From: Osmia lignaria lignaria
Lineage: Eukaryota; Arthropoda; Insecta; Hymenoptera; Megachilidae
Assembly: GCF_051020975.1 (NCBI RefSeq)
Contig: NW_027478166.1
Coordinates: 12,463,501-12,527,500, forward strand
Length of the DNA: 64,000 nucleotides
Direction: 5' to 3'
The notes beneath the pieces are model-generated. The model did not search any database, was not told the origin of the DNA, and saw only the letters and a program-made list of their open reading frames with translations. This document shows, one piece after another, positions 48,821-60,960 of this stretch; within the stretch, counting starts at the first letter, position 1; every line of letters starts with the position of its first letter. Made by a program: the position numbers and the translations under genes.

Positions 48821-50429
48821 TCAGAAGCGTAGTTTTCGAGATATATCGAGATATTTAAAAGTTCCGAAGCCGCACCAACATAATAGAGATACAAAAACAC
48901 CGTGGCCCCTTTCTTTGAGATAACTCTGCACTAGTGCTAGCCGCAAATGCCACTTCCAGCTTAGCTGTGCAGAAGAAGAACAACAAGAAGAAGAAATATC
49001 TCGAAACATGTCCGTCAGGCCCCTTGCCTTGAGATAAATCTGCAAATATCTCGGAAACGAAGCGAGCTATGGCAAAATGTTAAGAGACCTTTTTGGTAGA
49101 GAATTAAGTTTGCTACTTTTTATGTTCTATGATATTTTTTGATCAGACGCGTAGTTCTCGAGATATATCAAGATATTTGAAAGTTCCGAAGCCGCACCAA
49201 CATAATAGAGATACAGAAACACCGTGGGCCCTTTCTTTGAGATAACTCTGCACTATTGCGAGCTGCAAATGCCACTTCCAGCCTAGCTGTGCAGAAGAAG
49301 AACAACAAGAAGAAGAAATATCTCGAAATATGTCCGTCAGGCCCCTTCCCTTGAGATAAATCTGCAAATATCTCGGAAACGAAGCGAGCTATGGCAAAAT
49401 GTTAAGAGACGTTTTTTGTAGAGAATTATGTTTCCTACAATTTATGTTCTACGATATTTTTTCATCAGAAGCGTAGTTTTCGAGATATATCGAGATATTT
49501 AAAAGTTCCGAAGCCGCACCAACATAATAGAGATACAGCAACACCGTGGCCCCTTTCTTTGAGATAACTCTGCACTATTGCGAGCTGCAAATGCCACTTC
49601 CAGCTTAGCTGTGCAGAAGAAGAACAACAAGTAGAAGAATTATCTCGAAATATGTCCGTCAGGCCCCTTCCCTTGAGATAAATCTGCAAATATCTCGGAA
49701 ACGAAGCGAGCTATGGCAAAATGTTAAGAGACGTTTTTTGTAGAGAATTATGTTTCCTACAATTTATGTTCTACGATATTTTTTGATCAGAAGCGTAGTT
49801 TTCGAGATATATCGAGATATTTAAAAGTTCCGAAGCCACACCAACATAATAGAGATACAGAAACACCGTGGCCCCTTTCTTTGAGATAGCTCTGCACTAT
49901 TGCGAGCTGTAAAGGCCACTTCCAGCTTAGCTGTGCAGAAGAAGAACAACAAGAAGAAGAAATACCTCGAAATATGTCCGTCAGGCCCTTCCATTGAGAT
50001 ATATCTGCAAATATCTCGGAAACGAAGCGAGCTATGGCAAAATGTTAAGAGACCTTTTTTGTAGAGAATTATGTTTCCTACAATTTATGTTCTATGATAT
50101 TTTTTGATCAGAAGCGTAGTTTTCGAGATATATCGAGATATTTAAAAGTTCCGAAGCCGCACCAACGTAATAGAGATACAGAAACACCGTGGCCCCTTTC
50201 CTTGAGATAACTCTGCACTAGTGCGAGCCGCCAATGCCACTTCCAGCTTAGCTGTGCAGAAGAAGAACAACAAGAAGAAGAAATATCTCGAAATATGTCC
50301 GTCAGGCCCCTTCCCTTGAGATATATCTGCAAATATCTCGGAAACGAAGCGAGCTATGGCAAAATGTTAAGAGACCTTTTTTGTAGAGAATTATGTTTCC
50401 TACAATTTATGTTCTATGATATTTTTTGA
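48821..50429. repeat. Pentamer (1609 bp), copy 1
   Basis: The five monomers in order are: B-type with ACAAAAACACC, GTGCTAGCCGC and CCCCTTGCC; D-type with CCGTGGGCCC and CAGCCTAGC; one with CAAGTAGAAGAATTATC; a -1 class monomer; and a B-type with CCTTTCCTTGAG. Length = 5x322-1. Copies follow at 50430 and 60961. Confidence 0.9.
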
Positions 50430-52038
50430 TCAGAAGCGTAGTTTTCGAGATATATCGAGATATTTAAAAGTTCCGAAGCCGCACCAACATAATAGAGATA
50501 CAAAAACACCGTGGCCCCTTTCTCTGAGATAACTCTGCACTGGTGCTAGCCGCAAATGCCACTTCCAGCTTAGCTGTGCAGAAGAAGAACAACAAGAAGA
50601 AGAAATATCTCGAAACATGTCCGTCAGGCCCCTTGCCTTGAGATAAATCTGCAAATATCTCGGAAACGAAGCGAGCTATGGCAAAATGTTAAGAGACCTT
50701 TTTGGTAGAGAATTAAGTTTGCTACTTTTTATGTTCTATGATATTTTTTGATCAGACGCGTAGTTCTCGAGATATATCAAGATATTTGAAAGTTCCGAAG
50801 CCGCACCAACATAATAGAGATACAGAAACACCGTGGGCCCTTTCTTTGAGATAACTCTGCACTATTGCGAGCTGCAAATGCCACTTCCAGCCTAGCTGTG
50901 CAGAAGAAGAACAACAAGAAGAAGAAATATCTCGAAATATGTCCGTCAGGCCCCTTCCCTTGAGATAAATCTGCAAATATCTCGGAAACGAAGCGAGCTA
51001 TGGCAAAATGTTAAGAGACGTTTTTTGTAGAGAATTATGTTTCCTACAATTTATGTTCTACGATATTTTTTGATCAGAAGCGTAGTTTTCGAGATATATC
51101 GAGATATTTAAAAGTTCCGAAGCCGCACCAACATAATAGAGATACAGAAACACCGTGGCCCCTTTCTTTGAGATAACTCTGCACTATTGCGAGCTGCAAA
51201 TGCCACTTCCAGCTTAGCTGTGCAGAAGAAGAACAACAAGTAGAAGAATTATCTCGAAATATGTCCGTCAGGCCCCTTCCCTTGAGATAAATCTGCAAAT
51301 ATCTCGGAAACGAAGCGAGCTATGGCAAAATGTTAAGAGACGTTTTTTGTAGAGAATTATGTTTCCTACAATTTATGTTCTACGATATTTTTTGATCAGA
51401 AGCGTAGTTTTCGAGATATATCGAGATATTTAAAAGTTCCGAAGCCACACCAACATAATAGAGATACAGAAACACCGTGGCCCCTTTCTTTGAGATAGCT
51501 CTGCACTATTGCGAGCTGTAAAGGCCACTTCCAGCTTAGCTGTGCAGAAGAAGAACAACAAGAAGAAGAAATACCTCGAAATATGTCCGTCAGGCCCTTC
51601 CATTGAGATATATCTGCAAATATCTCGGAAACGAAGCGAGCTATGGCAAAATGTTAAGAGACCTTTTTTGTAGAGAATTATGTTTCCTACAATTTATGTT
51701 CTATGATATTTTTTGATCAGAAGCGTAGTTTTCGAGATATATCGAGATATTTAAAAGTTCCGAAGCCGCACCAACATAATAGAGATACAGAAACACCGTG
51801 GCCCCTTTCCTTGAGATAACTCTGCACTAGTGCGAGCCGCCAATGCCACTTCCAGCTTAGCTGTGCAGAAGAAGAACAACAAGAAGAAGAAATATCTCGA
51901 AATATGTCCGTCAGGCCCCTTCCCTTGAGATAAATCTGCAAATATCTCGGAAACGAAGCGAGCTATGGCAAAATGTTAAGAGACCTTTTTTGTAGAGAAT
52001 TATGTTTCCTACAATTTATGTTGTATGATATTTTTTGA
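50430..52038. repeat. Pentamer (1609 bp), copy 2
   Basis: Immediate tandem copy of 48821-50429, with private changes CTCTGAGATAAC and CTGGTGCTAG in the first monomer. Its last monomer (51717) doubles as the first monomer of the decamer series. Confidence 0.9.
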
Positions 52039-54247
52039 TCAGAAGCGTAGTTTTCGAGATATATCGAGATATTTAAAAGTTCCGAAGCCGCACCAACATA
52101 ATAGAGATACAGAAACACCGTGGCCCCTTTCTTTGAGATAACTCTGCACTAGTGCGAGCCGCCAATGCCACTTCCAGCTTAGCTGTGCAGAAGAAGAACA
52201 ACAAGAAGAAGAAATATCTCGAAATATGTCCGTCAGGCCCCTTCCCTTGAGATAAATCTGCAAATATCTCGCAAACGAAGCGAGCTATGGCAAAATGTTA
52301 AGAGACCTTTTTTGTAGAGAATTAAGTTTGCTACTTTTTATGTACTATGATATTTTTTGATCAGACGCGTAGTTCTCGAGATATATCAAGATATTTGAAA
52401 GTTCCGAAGCCACACCAACATAATAGAGATACAGAATCACCGTGGCCCCTTTCTTGAGAGCTGTGCAGAAGAAGAACAACAAGAAGAAGAAATATCTCGA
52501 AATATGTCCGTCAGGCCCCTTCCCTTGAGATAAATCTGCACATATCTCGGAAACGAAGCGAGCTATGGCAAAATGTTAAGAGACCTTTTTTGTAGAGAAT
52601 TAAGTTTCCTACTTTTTATGTTCTATGATATTTTTTGATCAGATGCGTAGTTCTCGAGATATATCGAGATATTTAAAAGTTCCGAAGCCGCACCAACATA
52701 ATAGAGATACAGAAACACCGTGGCCCCTTTCTTTGAGATAACTCTGCACTATTGCGAGCTGGAAATGCCACTTCCAGTTTAGCTGTGCAGAAGAAGAACA
52801 ACAAGAAGAAGAAATATCTCGAAATATGTCCGTCAGGCCCCTTCCCTTGAGATAAATCTGCAAATATCTCGGAAACCAAACGAGCTATGGCAAAATCTTA
52901 ACAGACCTTTTTTGTAGAGAATTATGTTTCCTACAATTTATGTTCTATGATATTTTTTGATCAGAAGCGTAGTTTTCGAGATATATCGAGATATTTAAAA
53001 GTTCCGAAGCCGCACCAACATAATAGAGATACAGAAACACCGTGGCCCCTTTCTTTGAGATAACTCTGCACTATTGCGAGCTGGAAATGCCACTTCCAGT
53101 TTAGCTGTGCAGAAGAAGAACAACAAGAAGAAGAAATATCTCGAAATATGTCCGTCAGGCCCCTTCCCTTGAGATAAATCTGCAAATATCGCGGAAACGA
53201 AGCGAGCTATGGCAAAATGTTAACAGACCTTTTTTGTAGACAATTAAGTTTCCTACTTTTTATGTTCTATGATATTTTTTGATCAGATGCGTAGTTCTCG
53301 AGATGTATCAAGATATTTAAAAGTTCCGAAGCCGCACCAACATAATAGAGATACAGAAACACCGTGGCCCCTTTCTTTGAGATAACTCTGCGCTATTGCG
53401 AGCTCGAAATGCCACTTCCAGTTTAGCTGTGCAGAAGAAGAACAACAAGAAGAAGAAATATCTCGAAATATGTCCGTCAGGCCCCTTCCCTTGAGATATA
53501 TCTGCAAATATCTCGGAAACGGAACGAGCTATGGCAAAATGTTAAGAGACCTTTTTTGTAGAGAATTATGTTTCCTACAATTTATGTTCTATGATATTTT
53601 TTGATCAGAAGCGTAGTTTTCGAGATATATCGAGATATTTAAAAGTTCCGAAGCCGCACCAACATAATAGAGATACAGAAACACCGTGGCCCCTTTCTTT
53701 GAGATAACTCTGCACTATTGCGAGCCGCCAATGCCACTTCCAGCTTAGCTGTGCAGAAGAAGAACAACAAGAAGAAGAAATATCTCGAAATATGTCCGTC
53801 AGGCCCCTTCCCTTGAGATGAATCTGCAAATATCTCGGAAACGAAGCGAGCTATGGCAAAATGTTAAGAGACCTTTTTTGTAGAGAATTATGTTTCCTAC
53901 AATTTATGTTCTATGATATTTTTTGATCAGAAGCGTAGTTTTCGAGATATATCGAGATATTTAAAAGTTCCGACGCCGCACCAACATAATAGAGATACAG
54001 AAACACCGTGGCCCCTTTCTTTGAGATAACTCTGCACTATTGCGAGCTGCAAATGCCACTTCCAGCTTAGCTGTGCAGAAGAAGAACAACAAGAAGAAGA
54101 AATACCTCGAAATATGTCCGTCAGGCCCTTCCATTGAGATATATCTGCAAATATCTCGGAAACGAAGCGAGCTATGGCAAAATGTTAAGAGACCTTTTTT
54201 GTAGAGAATTATGTTTCCTACAATTTATGTTCTATGATATTTTTTGA
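51717..54247. repeat. Decamer derivative A (2531 bp, 8 monomers)
   Basis: Members a to g match the full decamer at 56500 (offset 4783). The eighth monomer (53927) starts as member h (GACGCCGCACC, CTGCAAATGCC) and finishes as member j (AATACCTCG, GGCCCTTCC, then TTCTATGATAT). This removes 322+321 = 643 bp, and 3174-643 = 2531, the observed length. The switch lies between 54055 and 54093. Confidence 0.88.
52361..52638. repeat. Deleted monomer (278 bp), copy 2 (member c)
   Basis: Same TTTGAG/AGCTGTGCAG junction as at 39208, here with CCACACC and CAGAATCACC. Shares TATGTACTATG upstream with 39208 and 57144. Confidence 0.92.
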
Positions 54248-56499
54248 TCAGAAGCGTAGTTTTCGAGATATATCGAGATATTTAAAAGTTCCGAAGCCGC
54301 ACCAACATAATAGAGATACAGAAACACCGTGGCCCCTTTCCTTGAGATAACTCTGCACTAGTGCGAGCCGCCAATGCCACTTCCAGCTTAGCTGTGCAGA
54401 AGAAGAACAACAAGAAGAAGAAATATCTCGAAATATGTCCGTCAGGCCCCTTCCCTTGAGATAAATCTGCAAATATCTCGGAAACGAAGCGAGCTATGGC
54501 AAAATGTTAAGAGACCTTTTTTGTAGAGAATTATGTTTCCTACAATTTATGTTGTATGATATTTTTTGATCAGAAGCGTAGTTTTCGAGATATATCGAGA
54601 TATTTAAAAGTTCCGAAGCCGCACCAACATAATAGAGATACAGAAACACCGTGGCCCCTTTCTTTGAGATAACTCTGCACTAGTGCGAGCCGCCAATGCC
54701 ACTTCCAGCTTAGCTGTGCAGAAGAAGAACAACAAGAAGAAGAAATATCTCGAAATATGTCCGTCAGGCCCCTTCCCTTGAGATAAATCTGCAAATATCT
54801 CGCAAACGAAGCGAGCTATGGCAAAATGTTAAGAGACCTTTTTTGTAGAGAATTAAGTTTGCTACTTTTTATGTACTATGATATTTTTTGATCAGACGCG
54901 TAGTTCTCGAGATATATCAAGATATTTGAAAGTTCCGAAGCCACACCAACATAATAGAGATACAGAAACACCGTGGCCCCTTTCTTTGAGATAACTCTGC
55001 GCTATTGCGAGCTCGAAATGCCACTTCCAGTTTAGCTGTGCAGAAGAAGAACAACAAGAAGAAGAAATATCTCGAAATATGTCCGTCAGGCCCCTTCCCT
55101 TGAGATATATCTGCAAATATCTCGGAAACGGAACGAGCTATGGCAAAATGTTAAGAGACCTTTTTTGTAGAGAATTATGTTTCCTACAATTTATGTTCTA
55201 TGATATTTTTTGATCAGAAGCGTAGTTTTCGAGATATATCGAGATATTTAAAAGTTCCGAAGCCGCACCAACATAATAGAGATACAGAAACACCGTGGCC
55301 CCTTTCTTTGAGATAACTCTGCACTATTGCGAGCCGCCAATGCCACTTCCAGCTTAGCTGTGCAGAAGAAGAACAACAAGAAGAAGAAATATCTCGAAAT
55401 ATGTCCGTCAGGCCCCTTCCCTTGAGATGAATCTGCAAATATCTCGGAAACGAAGCGAGCTATGGCAAAATGTTAAGAGACCTTTTTTGTAGAGAATTAT
55501 GTTTCCTACAATTTATGTTCTATGATATTTTTTGATCAGAAGCGTAGTTTTCGAGATATATCGAGATATTTAAAAGTTCCGACGCCGCACCAACATAATA
55601 GAGATACAGAAACACCGTGGCCCCTTTCTTTGAGATAACTCTGCACTATTGCGAGCTGCAAATGCCACTTCCAGCTTAGCTGTGCAGAAGAAGAACAACA
55701 AGTAGAAGAATTATCTCGAAATATGTCCGTCAGGCCCCTTCCCTTGAGATAAATCTGCAAATATCTCGGAAACGAAGCGAGCTATGGCAAAATGTTAAGA
55801 GACGTTTTTTGTAGAGAATTATGTTTCCTACAATTTATGTTCTACGATATTTTTTGATCAGAAGCGTAGTTTTCGAGATATATCGAGATATTTAAAAGTT
55901 CCGAAGCCACACCAACATAATAGAGATACAGAAACACCGTGGCCCCTTTCTTTGAGATAGCTCTGCACTATTGCGAGCTGTAAAGGCCACTTCCAGCTTA
56001 GCTGTGCAGAAGAAGAACAACAAGAAGAAGAAATACCTCGAAATATGTCCGTCAGGCCCTTCCATTGAGATATATCTGCAAATATCTCGGAAACGAAGCG
56101 AGCTATGGCAAAATGTTAAGAGACCTTTTTTGTAGGGAATTATGTTTCCTACAATTTATGTTCTACGATATTTTTTGATCAGAAGCGTAGTTTTCGAGAT
56201 ATATCGAGATATTTAAAAGTTCCGAAGCCACACCAACATAATAGAGATACAGAAACACCGTGGCCCCTTTCTTTGAGATAGCTCTGCACTATTGCGAGCT
56301 GTAAAGGCCACTTCCAGCTTAGCTGTGCAGAAGAAGAACAACAAGAAGAAGAAATACCTCGAAATATGTCCGTCAGGCCCTTCCATTGAGATATATCTGC
56401 AAATATCTCGGAAACGAAGCGAGCTATGGCAAAATGTTAAGAGACCTTTTTTGTAGAGAATTATGTTTCCTACAATTTATGTTCTATGATATTTTTTGA
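54248..56499. repeat. Decamer derivative B (2252 bp, 7 monomers)
   Basis: Members a, b, a fused c/f monomer (54892), g, h, i and j. Monomer 54892 begins as member c (GTACTATG, GACGCG, CCACACC) and ends as member f (GCGCTATTGCGAGCTCG), with the switch between 54944 and 55000. The fusion removes three monomers including the 44 bp deletion (922 bp), and 3174-922 = 2252, as observed. Confidence 0.88.
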
Positions 56500-59400
56500 T
56501 CAGAAGCGTAGTTTTCGAGATATATCGAGATATTTAAAAGTTCCGAAGCCGCACCAACATAATAGAGATACAGAAACACCGTGGCCCCTTTCCTTGAGAT
56601 AACTCTGCACTAGTGCGAGCCGCCAATGCCACTTCCAGCTTAGCTGTGCAGAAGAAGAACAACAAGAAGAAGAAATATCTCGAAATATGTCCGTCAGGCC
56701 CCTTCCCTTGAGATAAATCTGCAAATATCTCGGAAACGAAGCGAGCTATGGCAAAATGTTAAGAGACCTTTTTTGTAGAGAATTATGTTTCCTACAATTT
56801 ATGTTGTATGATATTTTTTGATCAGAAGCGTAGTTTTCGAGATATATCGAGATATTTAAAAGTTCCGAAGCCGCACCAACATAATAGAGATACAGAAACA
56901 CCGTGGCCCCTTTCTTTGAGATAACTCTGCACTAGTGCGAGCCGCCAATGCCACTTCCAGCTTAGCTGTGCAGAAGAAGAACAACAAGAAGAAGAAATAT
57001 CTCGAAATATGTCCGTCAGGCCCCTTCCCTTGAGATAAATCTGCAAATATCTCGCAAACGAAGCGAGCTATGGCAAAATGTTAAGAGACCTTTTTTGTAG
57101 AGAATTAAGTTTGCTACTTTTTATGTACTATGATATTTTTTGATCAGACGCGTAGTTCTCGAGATATATCAAGATATTTGAAAGTTCCGAAGCCACACCA
57201 ACATAATAGAGATACAGAATCACCGTGGCCCCTTTCTTGAGAGCTGTGCAGAAGAAGAACAACAAGAAGAAGAAATATCTCGAAATATGTCCGTCAGGCC
57301 CCTTCCCTTGAGATAAATCTGCACATATCTCGGAAACGAAGCGAGCTATGGCAAAATGTTAAGAGACCTTTTTTGTAGAGAATTAAGTTTCCTACTTTTT
57401 ATGTTCTATGATATTTTTTGATCAGATGCGTAGTTCTCGAGATATATCGAGATATTTAAAAGTTCCGAAGCCGCACCAACATAATAGAGATACAGAAACA
57501 CCGTGGCCCCTTTCTTTGAGATAACTCTGCACTATTGCGAGCTGGAAATGCCACTTCCAGTTTAGCTGTGCAGAAGAAGAACAACAAGAAGAAGAAATAT
57601 CTCGAAATATGTCCGTCAGGCCCCTTCCCTTGAGATAAATCTGCAAATATCTCGGAAACCAAACGAGCTATGGCAAAATCTTAACAGACCTTTTTTGTAG
57701 AGAATTATGTTTCCTACAATTTATGTTCTATGATATTTTTTGATCAGAAGCGTAGTTTTCGAGATATATCGAGATATTTAAAAGTTCCGAAGCCGCACCA
57801 ACATAATAGAGATACAGAAACACCGTGGCCCCTTTCTTTGAGATAACTCTGCACTATTGCGAGCTGGAAATGCCACTTCCAGTTTAGCTGTGCAGAAGAA
57901 GAACAACAAGAAGAAGAAATATCTCGAAATATGTCCGTCAGGCCCCTTCCCTTGAGATAAATCTGCAAATATCGCGGAAACGAAGCGAGCTATGGCAAAA
58001 TGTTAACAGACCTTTTTTGTAGACAATTAAGTTTCCTACTTTTTATGTTCTATGATATTTTTTGATCAGATGCGTAGTTCTCGAGATGTATCAAGATATT
58101 TAAAAGTTCCGAAGCCGCACCAACATAATAGAGATACAGAAACACCGTGGCCCCTTTCTTTGAGATAACTCTGCGCTATTGCGAGCTCGAAATGCCACTT
58201 CCAGTTTAGCTGTGCAGAAGAAGAACAACAAGAAGAAGAAATATCTCGAAATATGTCCGTCAGGCCCCTTCCCTTGAGATATATCTGCAAATATCTCGGA
58301 AACGGAACGAGCTATGGCAAAATGTTAAGAGACCTTTTTTGTAGAGAATTATGTTTCCTACAATTTATGTTCTATGATATTTTTTGATCAGAAGCGTAGT
58401 TTTCGAGATATATCGAGATATTTAAAAGTTCCGAAGCCGCACCAACATAATAGAGATACAGAAACACCGTGGCCCCTTTCTTTGAGATAACTCTGCACTA
58501 TTGCGAGCCGCCAATGCCACTTCCAGCTTAGCTGTGCAGAAGAAGAACAACAAGAAGAAGAAATATCTCGAAATATGTCCGTCAGGCCCCTTCCCTTGAG
58601 ATGAATCTGCAAATATCTCGGAAACGAAGCGAGCTATGGCAAAATGTTAAGAGACCTTTTTTGTAGAGAATTATGTTTCCTACAATTTATGTTCTATGAT
58701 ATTTTTTGATCAGAAGCGTAGTTTTCGAGATATATCGAGATATTTAAAAGTTCCGACGCCGCACCAACATAATAGAGATACAGAAACACCGTGGCCCCTT
58801 TCTTTGAGATAACTCTGCCCTATTGCGAGCTGCAAATGCCACTTCCAGCTTAGCTGTGCAGAAGAAGAACAACAAGTAGAAGAATTATCTCGAAATATGT
58901 CCGTCAGGCCCCTTCCCTTGAGATAAATCTGCAAATATCTCGGAAACGAAGCGAGCTATGGCAAAATGTTAAGAGACGTTTTTTGTAGAGAATTATGTTT
59001 CCTACAATTTATGTTCTACGATATTTTTTGATCAGAAGCGTAGTTTTCGAGATATATCGAGATATTTAAAAGTTCCGAAGCCACACCAACATAATAGAGA
59101 TACAGAAACACCGTGGCCCCTTTCTTTGAGATAGCTCTGCACTATTGCGAGCTGTAAAGGCCACTTCCAGCTTAGCTGTGCAGAAGAAGAACAACAAGAA
59201 GAAGAAATACCTCGAAATATGTCCGTCAGGCCCTTCCATTGAGATATATCTGCAAATATCTCGGAAACGAAGCGAGCTATGGCAAAATGTTAAGAGACCT
59301 TTTTTGTAGGGAATTATGTTTCCTACAATTTATGTTCTACGATATTTTTTGATCAGAAGCGTAGTTTTCGAGATATATCGAGATATTTAAAAGTTCCGAA

Positions 59401-59673
59401 GCCACACCAACATAATAGAGATACAGAAACACCGTGGCCCCTTTCTTTGAGATAGCTCTGCACTATTGCGAGCTGTAAAGGCCACTTCCAGCTTAGCTGT
59501 GCAGAAGAAGAACAACAAGAAGAAGAAATACCTCGAAATATGTCCGTCAGGCCCTTCCATTGAGATATATCTGCAAATATCTCGGAAACGAAGCGAGCTA
59601 TGGCAAAATGTTAAGAGACCTTTTTTGTAGAGAATTATGTTTCCTACAATTTATGTTCTATGATATTTTTTGA
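56500..59673. repeat. Full decamer higher-order unit (3174 bp)
   Basis: Ten monomers: a 56500 (CCTTTCCTTGAG), b 56822 (preceded by TTGTATG, ends CTCGCAAACG), c 57144 (44 bp deletion), d 57422 (CCAAACGAGC), e 57744 (ATCGCGG), f 58066 (GAGCTCG), g 58388 (GAGATGAATC), h 58710 (GACGCCGC, CAAGTAGAAG), i 59032 and j 59353 (both -1 class; i is followed by TGTAGGGAATT). Length = 7x322+278+2x321. It is the longest copy and the one from which the neighbouring units can be derived. Confidence 0.88.
57144..57421. repeat. Deleted monomer (278 bp), copy 3 (member c)
   Basis: Same junction and flanking variants as 52361-52638. Offset to it is 4783 bp. Confidence 0.92.
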
Positions 59674-60638
59674 TCAGAAGCGTAGTTTTCGAGATATATC
59701 GAGATATTTAAAAGTTCCGAAGCCGCACCAACATAATAGAGATACAGAAACACCGTGGCCCCTTTCCTTGAGATAACTCTGCACTAGTGCGAGCCGTCAA
59801 TGCCACTTCCAGCTTAGCTGTGCAGAAGAAGAACAACAAGAAGAAGAAATATCTCGAAATATGTCCGTCAGGCCCCTTCCCTTGAGATAAATCTGCAAAT
59901 ATCTCGGAAACGAAGCGAGCTATGGCAAAATGTTAAGAGACCTTTTTTGTAGAGAATTATGTTTCCTACAATTTATGTTGTATGATATTTTTTGATCAGA
60001 AGCGTAGTTTTCGAGATATATCGAGATATTTAAAAGTTCCGAAGCCGCACCAACATAATAGAGATACAGAAACACCGTGGCCCCTTTCTTTGAGATAACT
60101 CTGCACTAGTGCGAGCCGCCAATGCCACTTCCAGCTTAGCTGTGCAGAAGAAGAACAACAAGTAGAAGAATTATCTCGAAATATGTCCGTCAGGCCCCTT
60201 CCCTTGAGATAAATCTGCAAATATCTCGGAAACGAAGCGAGCTATGGCAAAATGTTAAGAGACGTTTTTTGTAGAGAATTATGTTTCCTACAATTTATGT
60301 TCTACGATATTTTTTGATCAGAAGCGTAGTTTTCGAGATATATCGAGATATTTAAAAGTTCCGAAGCCACACCAACATAATAGAGATACAGAAACACCGT
60401 GGCCCCTTTCTTTGAGATAGCTCTGCACTATTGCGAGCTGTAAAGGCCACTTCCAGCTTAGCTGTGCAGAAGAAGAACAACAAGAAGAAGAAATACCTCG
60501 AAATATGTCCGTCAGGCCCTTCCATTGAGATATATCTGCAAATATCTCGGAAACGAAGCGAGCTATGGCAAAATGTTAAGAGACCTTTTTTGTAGGGAAT
60601 TATGTTTCCTACAATTTATGTTCTATGATATTTTTTGA
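59674..60638. repeat. Decamer derivative D (965 bp, 3 monomers)
   Basis: Member a (59674), a fused b/h monomer (59996: GAGCCGCCAATG, then CAAGTAGAAGAATTATC, switch between 60121 and 60162) and member i (60318, ending TGTAGGGAATT). The unit is then broken by a jump at 60667-60674 into sequence like the monomer at 48499. Confidence 0.85.
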
Positions 60639-60960
60639 TCAGAAGCGTAGTTTTCGAGATATATCGAGATATTTGAAAGTTCCGAAGCCGCACCAACATA
60701 ATAGAGATACAGAAACACCGTGGCCCCTTTCTTTGAGAGAACTCTGCACTATTGCGAGCTGTAAATGCCACTTCCAGCTTAGCTGTGCAGAAGAAGAACA
60801 ACAAGAAGAAGAAATACCTCGAAATATGTCCGTCAGGCCCCTTCCCTTGAGATATATCTGCAAATATCTCGGAAACGAAGCGAGCTATGGCAAAATGTTA
60901 AGAGACCTTTTTTGTAGAGAATTATGTTTCCTACAATTTATGTTCTATGATATTTTTTGA
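60639..60960. repeat. Chimeric monomer joining two higher-order units
   Basis: The first about 28 bp is B-type (CAGAAGCG, ATATCGAG). From ATATTTGAAAG onward it follows the monomer at 48499 (GAGAGAACTC, AATACCTCG, GATATATC). From here to about 62550 the sequence tracks 48534-50410 at a constant offset of 12140 bp. Confidence 0.85.
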
